64,000 bases of DNA from Geminocystis herdmanii PCC 6308 (GTDB lineage: Bacteria > Cyanobacteriota > Cyanobacteriia > Cyanobacteriales > Cyanobacteriaceae), in contig NZ_CM001775.1 of the NCBI RefSeq assembly GCF_000332235.1, positions 1,047,630 to 1,111,629 of the forward strand, given 5' to 3'. Of the stretch, positions 36,795 through 46,242 are shown in pieces. The position numbers and the translations under genes were made by a program. The notes below the pieces were generated by a model. The model searched no databases, had not been told where the DNA came from, and was given only the letters and a program-made list of their open reading frames with translations. Positions within the stretch are counted from its first letter, which is position 1, and every line of letters begins with the position of its first letter.

Positions 36795-36826
36795 GGGGTT
36801 GAATATTATTCAACCCTTATTTTGTC
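36795..36826 (+). terminator. GGGTTGAATA palindrome, possible terminator
   Basis: GGGTTGAATA (36796-36805) and TATTCAACCC (36807-36816) form a near-perfect palindrome followed by TTATTTTG. It would end the small His-rich gene. Similar GGGTGAATA/TATTCACCC palindromes occur at 47550 and, degenerate, near 43117. Confidence 0.5.
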
Positions 36827-36992
36827 AATTTTGCGGATGCAGATTGATTATCTCAAATGTTGATATTCAAAAATTAACCTCAACTTACACACAAAATTTT
36901 AAGAAAAATTAAGAATTTTGCATAATTTAAAGATACCCTCTGGATGTACTATTGAAAACCCTAGTCAAAATTAAGAGGAAATAATAGTACAA

Positions 36993-37274
36993 ATGAACGA
37001 AAGAAAAATTAATATTGGTGATGCTATTACTGTCAAAGGTAAACTATACTTAGTCTTTGATATTAGAAATAATCGTATTTTTTGTCGTCATTTTAAGTTT
37101 ACGCCAAAAGGACATTTTCAATACTATCAAGATTATAATTTTGCGATGAATATCTGTACATTAGCTAATAGAAAAGAAAGACAAATAATTGACGAGCAAC
37201 GCATACAAGCTACTATTCAAAGAAAATCTTTTTCTCCCATTTCCACTAATTATATTCATCATTTAATTCGTTAA
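36993..37274 (+). CDS. Unknown 93-residue protein, first gene of the sigma-like group
   Basis: The protein starts MNERKINIGDAITVKGKLYL and has a short beta-rich body with FTPKGHFQYYQDYNFAMN and a basic tail. It has no signal peptide or membrane segment. I recognise no family. The stop lies 13 bases before the sigma-70-like gene, so the two are probably co-transcribed, and it may be a partner of that factor. GAGG precedes the ATG by about 12 bases. Confidence 0.75.
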   Translation: MNERKINIGDAITVKGKLYLVFDIRNNRIFCRHFKFTPKGHFQYYQDYNFAMNICTLANRKERQIIDEQRIQATIQRKSFSPISTNYIHHLIR

Positions 37275-37287
37275 TTTTATTAATTAT

Positions 37288-38721
37288 ATGATTCCTAGAA
37301 CCAATTTGCTCGATCGATTTTCTACCTTTTTATCTATTAGGGATAGTCATAGATTTATCTTGCATTGGCAAAGAGATTATCCCTTAAAAATTCATCTTGA
37401 AAAGATAGTTAATCAACTAAAGTGTGAGATTGATGAGGAAAGATTAGCCTATGAATTCTTACAAGGTATTAGGTTTAAACCTCAACAAATTTATAGTTAT
37501 CATCTCACATCTTATCTGCAAGAGGTTTGTTATTGGGCGACAAAACAAGTTTATCTTTCTGTCAATAATAGAGTTAATTCTCTTACCCTTAGTGAATGTT
37601 TTTTATGGGGAAATGAAGCTATTATTAAACCCGAAAAAATTTTAAGAAAGTATCACAATGAGATGGGAAGTAAAATTACAACCTATGCTCAAACTAGATT
37701 AAAAACTATCATTAAAGATAAAGTTTATCTTAGTCGAGGTTGGCAGTTATTGACAAATTGGGGATTACTCAAAAAAATTGCTAAGTCACAACGGCAACAA
37801 GTTTTAAAAAAAATAGGAGGATTAACGGGAGATACTTTAGCAGAATATTTATTAGTTTGGGAATGTTTTGTTGATAATTATGTTTCAGCTTCACCCCATA
37901 AAAATAAATCTTTATCTCCTCCTTCTTTATCTCAATTGAAAGTCATGATTAGCGATTATAATATTTTAGCAAAAAAAAGACTTAATTTTCCTTCTGAGTT
38001 GTCGATCGAGCAGTTTAAAAATAAAATAGAATTTTGTGGAGAAAAAGCCCGATTATTTGTTAATATTAGCACGATCGAGCTTCCTCAAGATCAAGAAATT
38101 AATAGTAATGATAATCCCGAAAATTATTTAAACACTTTAGAGAAAAATCAATATAATCAAGAAATAAATCAGATTCTTACCAGTAGTTTTAATAACCTAA
38201 ATTTAATATTCCAAAGTATTTTTTATTTAGGGGAAGGGTTAAATTTTACTCAACAAAAAATTATCACAACTATTCAATTAAGTAATCCTGATTTTAGTTG
38301 TCAACAATATCAACTCTCTAAAAATATAGATAGAATTAGAAAATCTTTATTAGATAAAGTGATTCAAAATTTAAACGGAAAAAAGGAAAAAATAGACAAA
38401 GATAAAATTAAATCTTTAATTGCTATTTTAAAACCTTGGTTAACAGAATATATTGAATCGGAAATCTTATTATTATGTGAAAAATCTTTTCTTGAAATTG
38501 ACATCAATCAACAAACTTCTCTCAAGACAAATTATTTTCAATTATCTTCCGATAACTTTAGTTTGACTGAAAAAATTCCCTCAGAAATTCTTAACAATCT
38601 TAGAGAAAATTTTAACAAAAAACTTAACCTTCAGTTAAAAGACGAGGCTATGATTAATAATAGTTTAATGCTGTGCTTAGAGAAATTTTTTCATGAATAT
38701 TTTAATAGAATGGAGAATTGA
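37288..38721 (+). CDS. Divergent sigma-70-like protein of cyanobacteria
   Basis: The 477-residue protein lacks a readily visible standard sigma region but has the stretch YAQTRLKTIIKDKVYLSRGW..TNWGLLKKIAKSQRQQVLKK. This matches the pattern of a cyanobacteria-restricted sigma-70-like family (FxxYAxxRLxxxIxDxL...SDWGLLRKxS). The rest (about 230-477) is variable and rich in Asn and Lys. In other cyanobacteria such genes sit beside DUF1822 genes, and here a DUF1822 gene follows, which supports the call. Promoter recognition by this protein is unproven. The stop codon lies in a GGAGAAT array. Confidence 0.65.
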   Translation: MIPRTNLLDRFSTFLSIRDSHRFILHWQRDYPLKIHLEKIVNQLKCEIDEERLAYEFLQGIRFKPQQIYSYHLTSYLQEVCYWATKQVYLSVNNRVNSLTLSECFLWGNEAIIKPEKILRKYHNEMGSKITTYAQTRLKTIIKDKVYLSRGWQLLTNWGLLKKIAKSQRQQVLKKIGGLTGDTLAEYLLVWECFVDNYVSASPHKNKSLSPPSLSQLKVMISDYNILAKKRLNFPSELSIEQFKNKIEFCGEKARLFVNISTIELPQDQEINSNDNPENYLNTLEKNQYNQEINQILTSSFNNLNLIFQSIFYLGEGLNFTQQKIITTIQLSNPDFSCQQYQLSKNIDRIRKSLLDKVIQNLNGKKEKIDKDKIKSLIAILKPWLTEYIESEILLLCEKSFLEIDINQQTSLKTNYFQLSSDNFSLTEKIPSEILNNLRENFNKKLNLQLKDEAMINNSLMLCLEKFFHEYFNRMEN

Positions 38722-38744
38722 TAATGGAGAATGGAGAATGGATA
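38710..38744. repeat. ATGGAGA tandem heptamer over the stop of the sigma-like gene
   Basis: Copies of ATGGAGA run from the last codons (MEN-stop) into the spacer, with slight variation. The stop TGA of the upstream gene lies between the first and second copy. Confidence 0.7.
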
Positions 38745-38827
38745 ATTGAACTTTTTATTCATTAGAAATCTCCAAAAATTATGATTTTTACCTCATAAAA
38801 TAGGCATCTTGCCTGTATATTTACCAT

Positions 38828-40267
38828 ATGTCTATTAACCATTACTTTTTATTAAAAAATATGACTAATCTTTCTTTTATTGATACTTCCATAGATGAGA
38901 TAAAAATACAATTAACAGATAAAATTAAAACCGAAACTTGGCAACAAACAAATAAGTTAAGTAATGAAATTAGCCGTTTTCGAGGTTATCTTAATTTGTT
39001 AGTTAGAAAAACTTTTCTTTCATGGCTCAATTTAATGTTAGATTCTAATTTTGTTGATAACATTAGTTTAGAAGATAACCTGAGTATTTGGGAATTTACT
39101 AATGGTAATGCTACTGATATTGATTCGAGTCGCATTGTTTTAATCCCTGTAGAAACTCAAGATAAAACGGAATTTTCTATCCCCGAAGAATGGTTAAAAA
39201 TTCCTTCTTGGGTAGGTAATTACTATCTCCCTGTGGAAGTAAATTTAGAAGAAAATTATTTGAGTTTTTGGGGTTACACTTCCTATCAAGATGTCTTAAA
39301 TTATGGTAATTTAGATTCTTTTAATCATTGTGTTGATTTTCCTTTTGAGTCTTTAGAAACTGACTTAAATTTAATCTGTTTAGAATATGAATATGGTTGG
39401 AATTCTCTTCCTCAAATTTCCCCTTTACCTGTTTTATCAACTATAAAGCAACAGAGTTTAATTCAAGAAATTCAAAACTATTCCTCTCCTCGTTTATTGC
39501 TTAATTTTGAACAATGGTTAAGCCTAATCAGTGATAATATTACTCGTCATCAGTTATTTTCTTCTCGTCAAGGTGTGAATTTAAATATCTGGTTGAATCG
39601 TCAATTTTCTTCGGCTTTAACTAAGGGATGGCAATGTTTAGATGATTTACAACAACAATTTTCTATTCCAGATTTTTCCTTAACTCCTGCTTTTTCAGCT
39701 CGATCGATTTCTAGGATAGATTATGTTAAAATTTTACAAGAAAATCTCGATGAAGATAGGTTCGATCGAGCAGTGCCGTTTCAAGATCGAACTGCAATTA
39801 ATAACATATTTAAAAGTATTATTAACCAAGGAATTGAAGATAATTTAAAACCAGAAATTATTAAAATTTTACCTAGTTTTATTGACAAGAAAGAAGATGA
39901 AGAAACTCGCTGGAATGCAGTTTTAGCCTTACAAACATTAGATGCTAATCATCCTGCTTGTGCTATTTGGCAAGGAAAAATTATCAATTTAGAGACAGAA
40001 AATATTGCTTTATTAATCGGTATTTTACCTAAATTTGATCAGCAAATTGATATTTTTATTAGAATTTATAACCTAAGTAATAATAGTTATTTACCAAATG
40101 ACTTACAGTTACAAATAATCGATGATAATAACGACATTTTTGAAGAAATTAACACAAATAATAATGATGCTATTATTCAATATAAATTCTGGGGTAACTA
40201 TGGCGAAAGTTTTACCCTCAAATTTAGATTAAATGATTACGAAAAAGATGAATATTTCACTATTTAA
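38828..40267 (+). CDS. DUF1822-family protein
   Basis: The 479-residue protein carries the DUF1822 signature: SRIVLIPVETQ, FSIPEEWLKIPSWVGNYYLP, VEVNLEENYLSFWGYTSYQD, then a long C-terminal half with EETRWNAVLALQTLDANHPA. DUF1822 proteins are confined to cyanobacteria, soluble and of unknown function, and typically lie beside the sigma-like gene found here. The gene follows it after 106 bases. The start is ATG at 38828, or the later Met at residue 14. A regulatory partnership with the sigma-like protein is an inference from linkage. Confidence 0.85.
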   Translation: MSINHYFLLKNMTNLSFIDTSIDEIKIQLTDKIKTETWQQTNKLSNEISRFRGYLNLLVRKTFLSWLNLMLDSNFVDNISLEDNLSIWEFTNGNATDIDSSRIVLIPVETQDKTEFSIPEEWLKIPSWVGNYYLPVEVNLEENYLSFWGYTSYQDVLNYGNLDSFNHCVDFPFESLETDLNLICLEYEYGWNSLPQISPLPVLSTIKQQSLIQEIQNYSSPRLLLNFEQWLSLISDNITRHQLFSSRQGVNLNIWLNRQFSSALTKGWQCLDDLQQQFSIPDFSLTPAFSARSISRIDYVKILQENLDEDRFDRAVPFQDRTAINNIFKSIINQGIEDNLKPEIIKILPSFIDKKEDEETRWNAVLALQTLDANHPACAIWQGKIINLETENIALLIGILPKFDQQIDIFIRIYNLSNNSYLPNDLQLQIIDDNNDIFEEINTNNNDAIIQYKFWGNYGESFTLKFRLNDYEKDEYFTI

Positions 40268-40376
40268 TTTAGCATTATCTAATTGAGATAATCACTAAAT
40301 AAATATTTTTAAAATAGCCATAATCTGATATAATAAGTCCTAATTTATTGCATCATAAAATTTATAATTATTACCC

Positions 40377-41705
40377 GTGATTAATCTTATTAAAACCAAC
40401 GAACATCATCAATTAATTATTGAAAAAAAAGCCAATTCTTTACATGGTACAATCACTATTCCGGGGGATAAATCTATCTCCCATCGTGCTTTAATGTTAG
40501 GTGCGATCGCATCTGGAGAAACGACGATCGAAGGTTTATTATTAGGAGAAGACCCTCGTAGTACAGCAAAATGTTTTGAGGCAATGGGGGCGCAAATTTC
40601 CGAGTTAAACAGCAAAAAAGTGACAGTGACAGGAATCGGACAAAAAACATTACAAGAACCTTTAAACGTTTTAGATGCAGGAAACTCAGGCACAACCATG
40701 CGTTTAATGTTGGGATTGTTAGCGGCACAACCTCGCAAATTTTTCACCGTCACAGGAGATGACTCCCTCCGAAGTCGCCCCATGGCAAGGGTAATCAAAC
40801 CATTACAAGACATGGGCGCATTAATTTACGGCAGAAATGACAACAAAAACGCACCCCTAGCAGTTATCGGGCAAAAACTCAAATCCATTCACTACTATTC
40901 CCCCGTCGCTTCCGCCCAAGTCAAATCTTGTATCCTTTTAGCAGGGTTGATGACAGAAGGCAAAACCACTGTCACTGAACCAGCTTTGTCGAGAGATCAT
41001 AGTGAAAGAATGTTACGATCGTTCGGTGCTACCCTCGAAATTGATACAGATACCCATAGCGTCACCATTGAAGGCGGAGCAAAATTACAAGGGCAAACAG
41101 TAATAGTACCCGGTGATATTAGTTCAGCCGCATTTTGGTTAGTAGCAGGAGCAATTACACCCAATGCCGAGTTAATCATCGAAAATGTTGGTATAAACCC
41201 GACTCGCACGGGCATTTTAGAAGCATTGGAGATGATGAATGCAGACATCACCCTCGAAAACCAACGGGAAACCGCAGGAGAACCCGTAGCCGATTTAAGG
41301 GTAAAATCAAGTAAACTGAAGGCTTGTACCATCGAAGGTGCAATCATTCCTCGTTTAATCGATGAAATTCCTATCCTTGCCGTGGCTGCTTGTTTTGCAG
41401 AAGGTACAACTGTTATCAAAGATGCTGAAGAATTGCGCGTCAAAGAAAGCGATCGACTGGCGGTAATGGCGACAGAATTGAATAAAATGGGCGCCAATAT
41501 TGTTGAATTACCAGACGGTTTAGAAATTAATGGCGGTGTCACCCTCAAAGGTTCGACCATGGACAGTTATACTGATCATCGTATAGCTATGAGTTTAGCC
41601 ATTGCAGGTTTAAATGCCCAGGGCAAAACCATTATCAACCGTGCCGAAGCTGCCTCAATTTCTTATCCTACTTTTGTAGATACATTAATTAAAATAGTCT
41701 CTTAA
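40377..41705 (+). CDS. aroA: EPSP synthase (3-phosphoshikimate 1-carboxyvinyltransferase)
   Basis: The 442-residue protein has [34 protein letters not shown], and [16 protein letters not shown], all diagnostic of AroA. It transfers enolpyruvate from PEP to shikimate-3-phosphate in aromatic synthesis. The start is GTG (40377); no ATG lies in the N-terminal segment. The LDAGNSGT active-site loop has the GNAGT-like variant GNSGT. It is not linked to aroB at 43160, which is 1.5 kb away on the other strand. Confidence 0.95.
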   Translation: MINLIKTNEHHQLIIEKKANSLHGTITIPGDKSISHRALMLGAIASGETTIEGLLLGEDPRSTAKCFEAMGAQISELNSKKVTVTGIGQKTLQEPLNVLDAGNSGTTMRLMLGLLAAQPRKFFTVTGDDSLRSRPMARVIKPLQDMGALIYGRNDNKNAPLAVIGQKLKSIHYYSPVASAQVKSCILLAGLMTEGKTTVTEPALSRDHSERMLRSFGATLEIDTDTHSVTIEGGAKLQGQTVIVPGDISSAAFWLVAGAITPNAELIIENVGINPTRTGILEALEMMNADITLENQRETAGEPVADLRVKSSKLKACTIEGAIIPRLIDEIPILAVAACFAEGTTVIKDAEELRVKESDRLAVMATELNKMGANIVELPDGLEINGGVTLKGSTMDSYTDHRIAMSLAIAGLNAQGKTIINRAEAASISYPTFVDTLIKIVS

Positions 41706-41741
41706 AAGTAGTTTAAATGTCTGATCAAGGGAATAAAATAT

Positions 41742-41991
41742 TTAGGGTTTGCTGAATAACTCAGAAAGCTATTAAAATCAAGGGTTTAGGCATCATACAT
41801 TAAGAAAAAAGTGCGCAGTTTTAAGGATTTTTATTCAAAAATTCGACACTTTTGACCTTATTTTTAATAATATCTCTATATTTTTTTGTATTATACAAAG
41901 TCTCAAAACCTTGATTTTTCATTCTTTAACCTAATACCTAACACCCTTTCCGATACCTATCCTCATCAAAAGACTATGAGGCAAACCCTAA
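41742..41991. mobile_element. Miniature element H with 11-base inverted ends
   Basis: The ends TTAGGGTTTGC (41742-41752) and GCAAACCCTAA (41981-41991) are perfect inverted repeats 250 bp apart, and no coding frame lies between. Half of it recurs at 55279-55331. It fills the whole interval between the aroA and vipp1 stop codons. The TTAATT beside the right end may be part of a target site. Confidence 0.75.
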
Positions 41992-41995
41992 TTAA

Positions 41996-42775
41996 TTAAT
42001 AGCCTTTATTTAATTGTTGTCTCAATTGCTCTAATTCGTCATCAACAGCGCTCACAGGAGTTGAAGTAGAGGGAGTTGAAGTAGTGGTACTAGGGGGTAA
42101 TGCACTAGGTTGGGGAGTGCCTGATAATTGAGCTTTTAAAGCGGCTAATTCATCGTCAACGGCAGTGCCACCTTCTAATTGCGCCCATTTTACATCTTCT
42201 CCCATTCCCGCTAATTCTCCTACGGATTGGGATTCGGCTTCGATTTGCATTACTTTGTCTTCCATGCGTTCAAAAGCAGACATAGCTGAACTACTTTGAA
42301 TACTACTCATGCTCTCTTGGATTTGTTTATTGGCTTTAGCGGCACTAAATCGAGCTTTGAGCATATCCTTTTTAGTTTTTGCCTCAGAAATTTTACTCTC
42401 TAGGGCGGTGAGGTTACGGCGTAAAGAGTCAATTTGCCCTACTTGCCCGTCTAATTGAGCTTTTAGACTGGCGGCAGTGTCGGCATGGGTTTTTTTCCGC
42501 ACTAAGGCTTCTCTGGCTAAACCTTCTTCACCTTTGGTTAAAGCTAATTGCGCCCGTTGTTGCCATGTATTGGCTTCGGACATATTTTTTTGATACTGTT
42601 GTTCGGTTCTTTTTTGGGATGCGATCGCCTGTGCTACTGCTTGACGCATTTTAACGAGATCATCACCCATTTCTCGAATACTTTGTTCTAATACTTTTTC
42701 TGGATCTTCAGCTTTATCAATCATGTCGTTGACGTTAGCTCGTACTACTCTACTGATGCGATCGAATATTCCCAT
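41996..42775 (-). CDS. vipp1: Vipp1 (PspA/IM30) membrane-remodelling protein
   Basis: The 259-residue protein begins MGIFDRISRVVRANVNDMID, the amphipathic first helix of PspA/Vipp1, then a long coiled coil (about 25-190) with AVAQAIASQKRTEQQYQKNM. A C-terminal extension after about residue 215, ending LEQLRQQLNKGY, distinguishes Vipp1 from PspA. It forms ESCRT-III-like rings that maintain thylakoid membranes. The linker before the extension is rich in Ser, Thr and Pro. It is usually essential in cyanobacteria. Confidence 0.95.
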   Translation of the reverse strand: MGIFDRISRVVRANVNDMIDKAEDPEKVLEQSIREMGDDLVKMRQAVAQAIASQKRTEQQYQKNMSEANTWQQRAQLALTKGEEGLAREALVRKKTHADTAASLKAQLDGQVGQIDSLRRNLTALESKISEAKTKKDMLKARFSAAKANKQIQESMSSIQSSSAMSAFERMEDKVMQIEAESQSVGELAGMGEDVKWAQLEGGTAVDDELAALKAQLSGTPQPSALPPSTTTSTPSTSTPVSAVDDELEQLRQQLNKGY

Positions 42776-43159
42776 AATAGTTAACCTTTTCTTCTACTCT
42801 AACATTTACATTATTTCAATTTTAATCTTATCTTAAATCATACCTTGACTATCTTAACACCTCACTTGAATCGATCGAGGATTTACCTCATTGTCTTTTG
42901 ATGAGGGCTGAAAACAGTAGCAAAAAAGAGCATAATTTTACTTTTCTCCAAAATATTAAGTTTTTTTATTAATTGATGAATTATTAGTTGAAAACTTCTG
43001 CTTTTCATACTCTTAATTAGTTTTAAAAACTAACATTTTTGACCATAAAAATCCTTCGGCATCATGAAGAAGAAGCATCTCCCAAAATTAAAAAAATAAT
43101 ATTCAAAAACCCTTAAAGTTGAATAATATTCACCCCTTACGAACAAATAAATAAAACTA
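42776..43159. other. Intergenic region between aroB stop and vipp1 start
   Basis: These 384 bases contain the vipp1 promoter on the minus strand and an imperfect palindrome (TTGAATAATATTCACCCC, near 43117-43134) related to those at 36796 and 47550. I see no gene or known RNA in it. Confidence 0.5.
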
Positions 43160-44248
43160 TTATTTATTCAATTCTGTTCTTAATAAATCATCGGTAACTT
43201 GATCTGTTATAATCACTTTACCGATCGAACTAGGTAAGATAAAACGCACCTTTCCAGCTTGAACTTTTTTATCGGTTTGTAAATGGGCAATGGCACTTTC
43301 CACATCCAAATTAGCAGGAATAGCCGTTGGTAAACCAGTTTTTTCGATTAATAAATCTTGCCTTTTTGCCTCCGATGCACTCCATAAACCCATTTTAACC
43401 GCCAAGTTACCCGCCGTTACCATACCGATAGCTACCGCCTCCCCGTGAACAAAAGTCTCGTAATTCGTTAAACTTTCGATAACATGACCTATGGTGTGTC
43501 CGTAATTTAAAATAGCTCTTAATCCTCCCTCCTTCTCATCCTGACTGACGACTTCGGCTTTTGCGTGACAAGAACGAACTAAAATATCATTTAATAGCAT
43601 CTCATCAAAATTATTTAAGCTATCAAGGTTATTTGCGTCTTCAAGGGCTTCAAAAAGAGTTTTATCCCAAATTACTCCATATTTAATGACTTCCGCCATA
43701 CCAGCCCTAAACTCTCGATCGAGCAATGTTTTCAAAACTGTAGGATCAATTAATACTAATTTGGGTTGATAAAAAGCGCCAATTAAATTTTTGCCTTGAG
43801 GATGATTCACTCCTGTTTTACCGCCAACGGAGGCATCCACCATCGCTAAAAGAGAAGTTGGCACTTGTACAAAATTAATTCCCCTTAACCAAGTCGCCGC
43901 CGCAAATCCTGTCATATCTCCCACCACACCTCCTCCTAAAGCCAATAAAGTCGAGTTGCGTTCTAAAGAAAACTTGAGGGCGCTATCATAGATTTTAGCT
44001 AAATATTCTAGGGTTTTATAATTTTCCCCCGCAGGAATTAGGTGATAATTGACAGTGAAACCTGCGTTTTCTAAAGATTTGACGGCAATATCTCCATAGT
44101 AATCGAAGATTTCGGGATTTGATACTACTAAAATTTTTTTCCCTAAATTCAACTCTTTGATTCTTTCTCCTAGAGTTGATAAGCCATGACTAGCGATGTG
44201 AATATTATAGGAATTGTTGGGCAAAGATACAGGTATAATTGATTCCAT
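43160..44248 (-). CDS. aroB: 3-dehydroquinate synthase
   Basis: The 362-residue protein has the NAD-binding [20 protein letters not shown], then [20 protein letters not shown], and [13 protein letters not shown] with metal ligands His and Glu. AroB closes DAHP to 3-dehydroquinate, the second step of the shikimate path. Length is normal. It is divergent from the sensor-like gene at 44357 with a 108-base shared promoter region that contains several CGATCG cores. Confidence 0.95.
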   Translation of the reverse strand: MESIIPVSLPNNSYNIHIASHGLSTLGERIKELNLGKKILVVSNPEIFDYYGDIAVKSLENAGFTVNYHLIPAGENYKTLEYLAKIYDSALKFSLERNSTLLALGGGVVGDMTGFAAATWLRGINFVQVPTSLLAMVDASVGGKTGVNHPQGKNLIGAFYQPKLVLIDPTVLKTLLDREFRAGMAEVIKYGVIWDKTLFEALEDANNLDSLNNFDEMLLNDILVRSCHAKAEVVSQDEKEGGLRAILNYGHTIGHVIESLTNYETFVHGEAVAIGMVTAGNLAVKMGLWSASEAKRQDLLIEKTGLPTAIPANLDVESAIAHLQTDKKVQAGKVRFILPSSIGKVIITDQVTDDLLRTELNK

Positions 44249-44356
44249 TATCGATCGATCTCACTACTTTAATCATTTTTATTGTAAGATAAAACGGTTC
44301 GATCGTCTCAAGAAGAAAGAAAAGATTATCGTCAAAATAATTTACCATGGATTAAG

Positions 44357-45769
44357 ATGAGAAAACCTCTATTTTGTATTTGGAATAACGAGTCAATTCA
44401 GTTAAGAGAAAATAAGAGAATTTCGGCGATTCAAAATCTTAATCTATCACAGGAAAAAATCATCCCTGTTTTTGAAGAAGCCACTCAAACTGTGGCAAAT
44501 TGTCTTAATATTTCCGTATCTTGTTTAGGTTTATTATTAGAAACCGAATATCAGATTAAATCAGTCTATGGGTTATCAAATTTAGGTTTAATGAATACCA
44601 TCGCCAAAACCAGAAAAATTAGTCGAGACGATGCTTTTGCTACCCATGTGATTGATTCTGAAAGTTATTTAGTCATGGAAAATACCTTAAATGACTCTTT
44701 TTTTTCAAGGGCAATTTTAACTCAACACTACGGTATTGTTTCTTATTTAGGTGTACCTTTAACTCTATTTAATGGGGTGTGTATTGGTTGTTTAGAAGTG
44801 ATGGATACAACAGCGAGAAAATTTACAACTCAAGAGATTAATTTCATGGTGATAACCGCCAGATGGTGTATGGCAGAATATGAAAGAAATTTATTAACGA
44901 CTTCTAACAATAATGTTGCTCAATATTTGAATAATGCACAACATATTAATCAAAGTAGCTTAACAAAAAAAGTTGCTAATATTTCCCCTATCTCATCAGT
45001 TATACCTCAAAATAATAATAATGATCAAGAAAAATATATTAAATTATTAAGTTATCAATTACTCAATAAATTAACTCAAAAATTATCTATTCCCCTTACT
45101 TCTGTCATCGGAATGTCTAGTGTATTAAAGCAAGAAATTTACGGAAAACTTAACTCTAAACAATTAGAGTATTTACAAATTATCCATGATAGTGGACAAG
45201 AAATGGTGACTTTAGTCAATGAAATTAATAAATTAGCTACTTTTAACGCAGAAGTTAACCTAGAATATGTCCCTGTGGATTTAGAAAATTTAGGTAAACA
45301 AGTTCTTAAAAGTTTAGAAACCATTGCCCATAGCCGTGATCATACTTTAATATTATCGATCGAACCGGGGCAAAAAGTCTGGAAGCTCGATCGAGAAAAA
45401 GTCAAAAAAACCTTATATTATCTTCTAATTACTATCATTGAATCATCAAGAACAGGGAGTGAAATACAAGTTCATATCTCGAAAAAAAAGGAATATTTAA
45501 AAATTAATTGTCGAGTAACTCATCCTTGGTTAGGGGAAGGTATTTCCTCTGAAAAAATAAGCCTTTATCAAGAGGTATTAAATAATTATTATAACTTATC
45601 TTTAGACAATAAATTAAACAAAAAAACCAGTAAACAAAATACTTATGAATATGATCTAATTTGCCTTTTATTTAGTGGTTATTTAGCCCATCTTCAAGCA
45701 GGAGATATTTCCTTACAGGGTTCGTCAGAATCAGGGTATCGTTTTATTATTTCTATACCCATACAATAG
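44357..45769 (+). CDS. GAF-domain sensor kinase-like protein with degenerate kinase core
   Basis: The 470-residue protein has a GAF domain (about 30-180, with YLGVPLTLFNGVCIGCLEV). A HisKA-like helix pair follows (about 225-290, SVIGMSSVLKQEIYGKL), then a degenerate ATPase region (about 310-470). Where the H-box should read FxxxxSHELRTPLTSVIG it reads LTQKLSIPLTSVIG, with no His; the ATPase lacks the usual Asn box. It is therefore probably a non-catalytic scaffold or sensor, a form also seen in other cyanobacterial proteins with this EIYG(K/P)L motif. The signal is unknown; it is cytosolic. Confidence 0.8.
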   Translation: MRKPLFCIWNNESIQLRENKRISAIQNLNLSQEKIIPVFEEATQTVANCLNISVSCLGLLLETEYQIKSVYGLSNLGLMNTIAKTRKISRDDAFATHVIDSESYLVMENTLNDSFFSRAILTQHYGIVSYLGVPLTLFNGVCIGCLEVMDTTARKFTTQEINFMVITARWCMAEYERNLLTTSNNNVAQYLNNAQHINQSSLTKKVANISPISSVIPQNNNNDQEKYIKLLSYQLLNKLTQKLSIPLTSVIGMSSVLKQEIYGKLNSKQLEYLQIIHDSGQEMVTLVNEINKLATFNAEVNLEYVPVDLENLGKQVLKSLETIAHSRDHTLILSIEPGQKVWKLDREKVKKTLYYLLITIIESSRTGSEIQVHISKKKEYLKINCRVTHPWLGEGISSEKISLYQEVLNNYYNLSLDNKLNKKTSKQNTYEYDLICLLFSGYLAHLQAGDISLQGSSESGYRFIISIPIQ

Positions 45770-45840
45770 ACTTCTCCAGAAATTAAATTTTTAACTAAAA
45801 TATGTTTGATGTATAATATAGTTTAAAGAGAACAAAAAAT

Positions 45841-45923
45841 GCAGAACCCGGGACTTGAACCCGGAAGTCCTTGCGAACACTAGAATCTGAATCTAGCGCG
45901 TATGCCAATTCCGCCAGTCCTGC
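45841..45923 (-). tRNA. tRNA-Leu (CAG anticodon)
   Basis: The minus strand reads GCAGGACTGGCGGAATTGGC at the 5' end and CCGGGTTCAAGTCCCGG for the T arm. The acceptor stem pairs GCAGGAC with GTTCTGC, with one G-T pair. The anticodon stem CTAGA/TCTAG encloses TTCAGAT, giving CAG. A long variable arm is present as expected for a class II tRNA, 83 nt in total. CCA is not encoded. A T-run follows the 3' end on the minus strand. Confidence 0.97.
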
Positions 45924-46040
45924 TTAAATAACTATCTACAAATTTTAGCGTATATTAAAAGAGTCAGCAATAATAATCAAGAATTATCCCATCCAATACT
46001 GCTCAGTTAAGAAAAAAGGGGGATTTTTTACTTAACCCAG

Positions 46041-46242
46041 TATATCTACCTCAGTGAACCATAAAGAAAATGATGAAAACTAGACAAGTGGACAAGTGGA
46101 CAGGGAGAAAAATTCTTAATATTTGATGTACTTTTGAGAGAATTTTATTTATTCACAAGAAATACAATCTTCCTGTCTGCCTGTCTGCCTGTCTTCCAAG
46201 TTAGCCCTCATCTATTTTTATAGTTCACTCAGATATATCTAC
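46041..46242. mobile_element. Miniature element E inserted in the 3' end of proA
   Basis: The element (about 46050-46233) starts CTCAGTGAACCATAAAG and ends TATAGTTCACTCAGA. TATATCTAC flanks it on both sides (46041-46049 and 46234-46242), a 9-base target duplication. The centre matches D and the inverted form of C. On the minus strand the element's end provides TCTGAGTGA, hence the last codons and stop of proA. The stretch 45924-46040 up to the tRNA has no other feature. Confidence 0.88.

Noticed and set aside
40409-41560. Minus-strand open frames of 84-187 codons over aroA
   Set aside because: They are antisense to a strongly conserved gene and have no recognisable motif.
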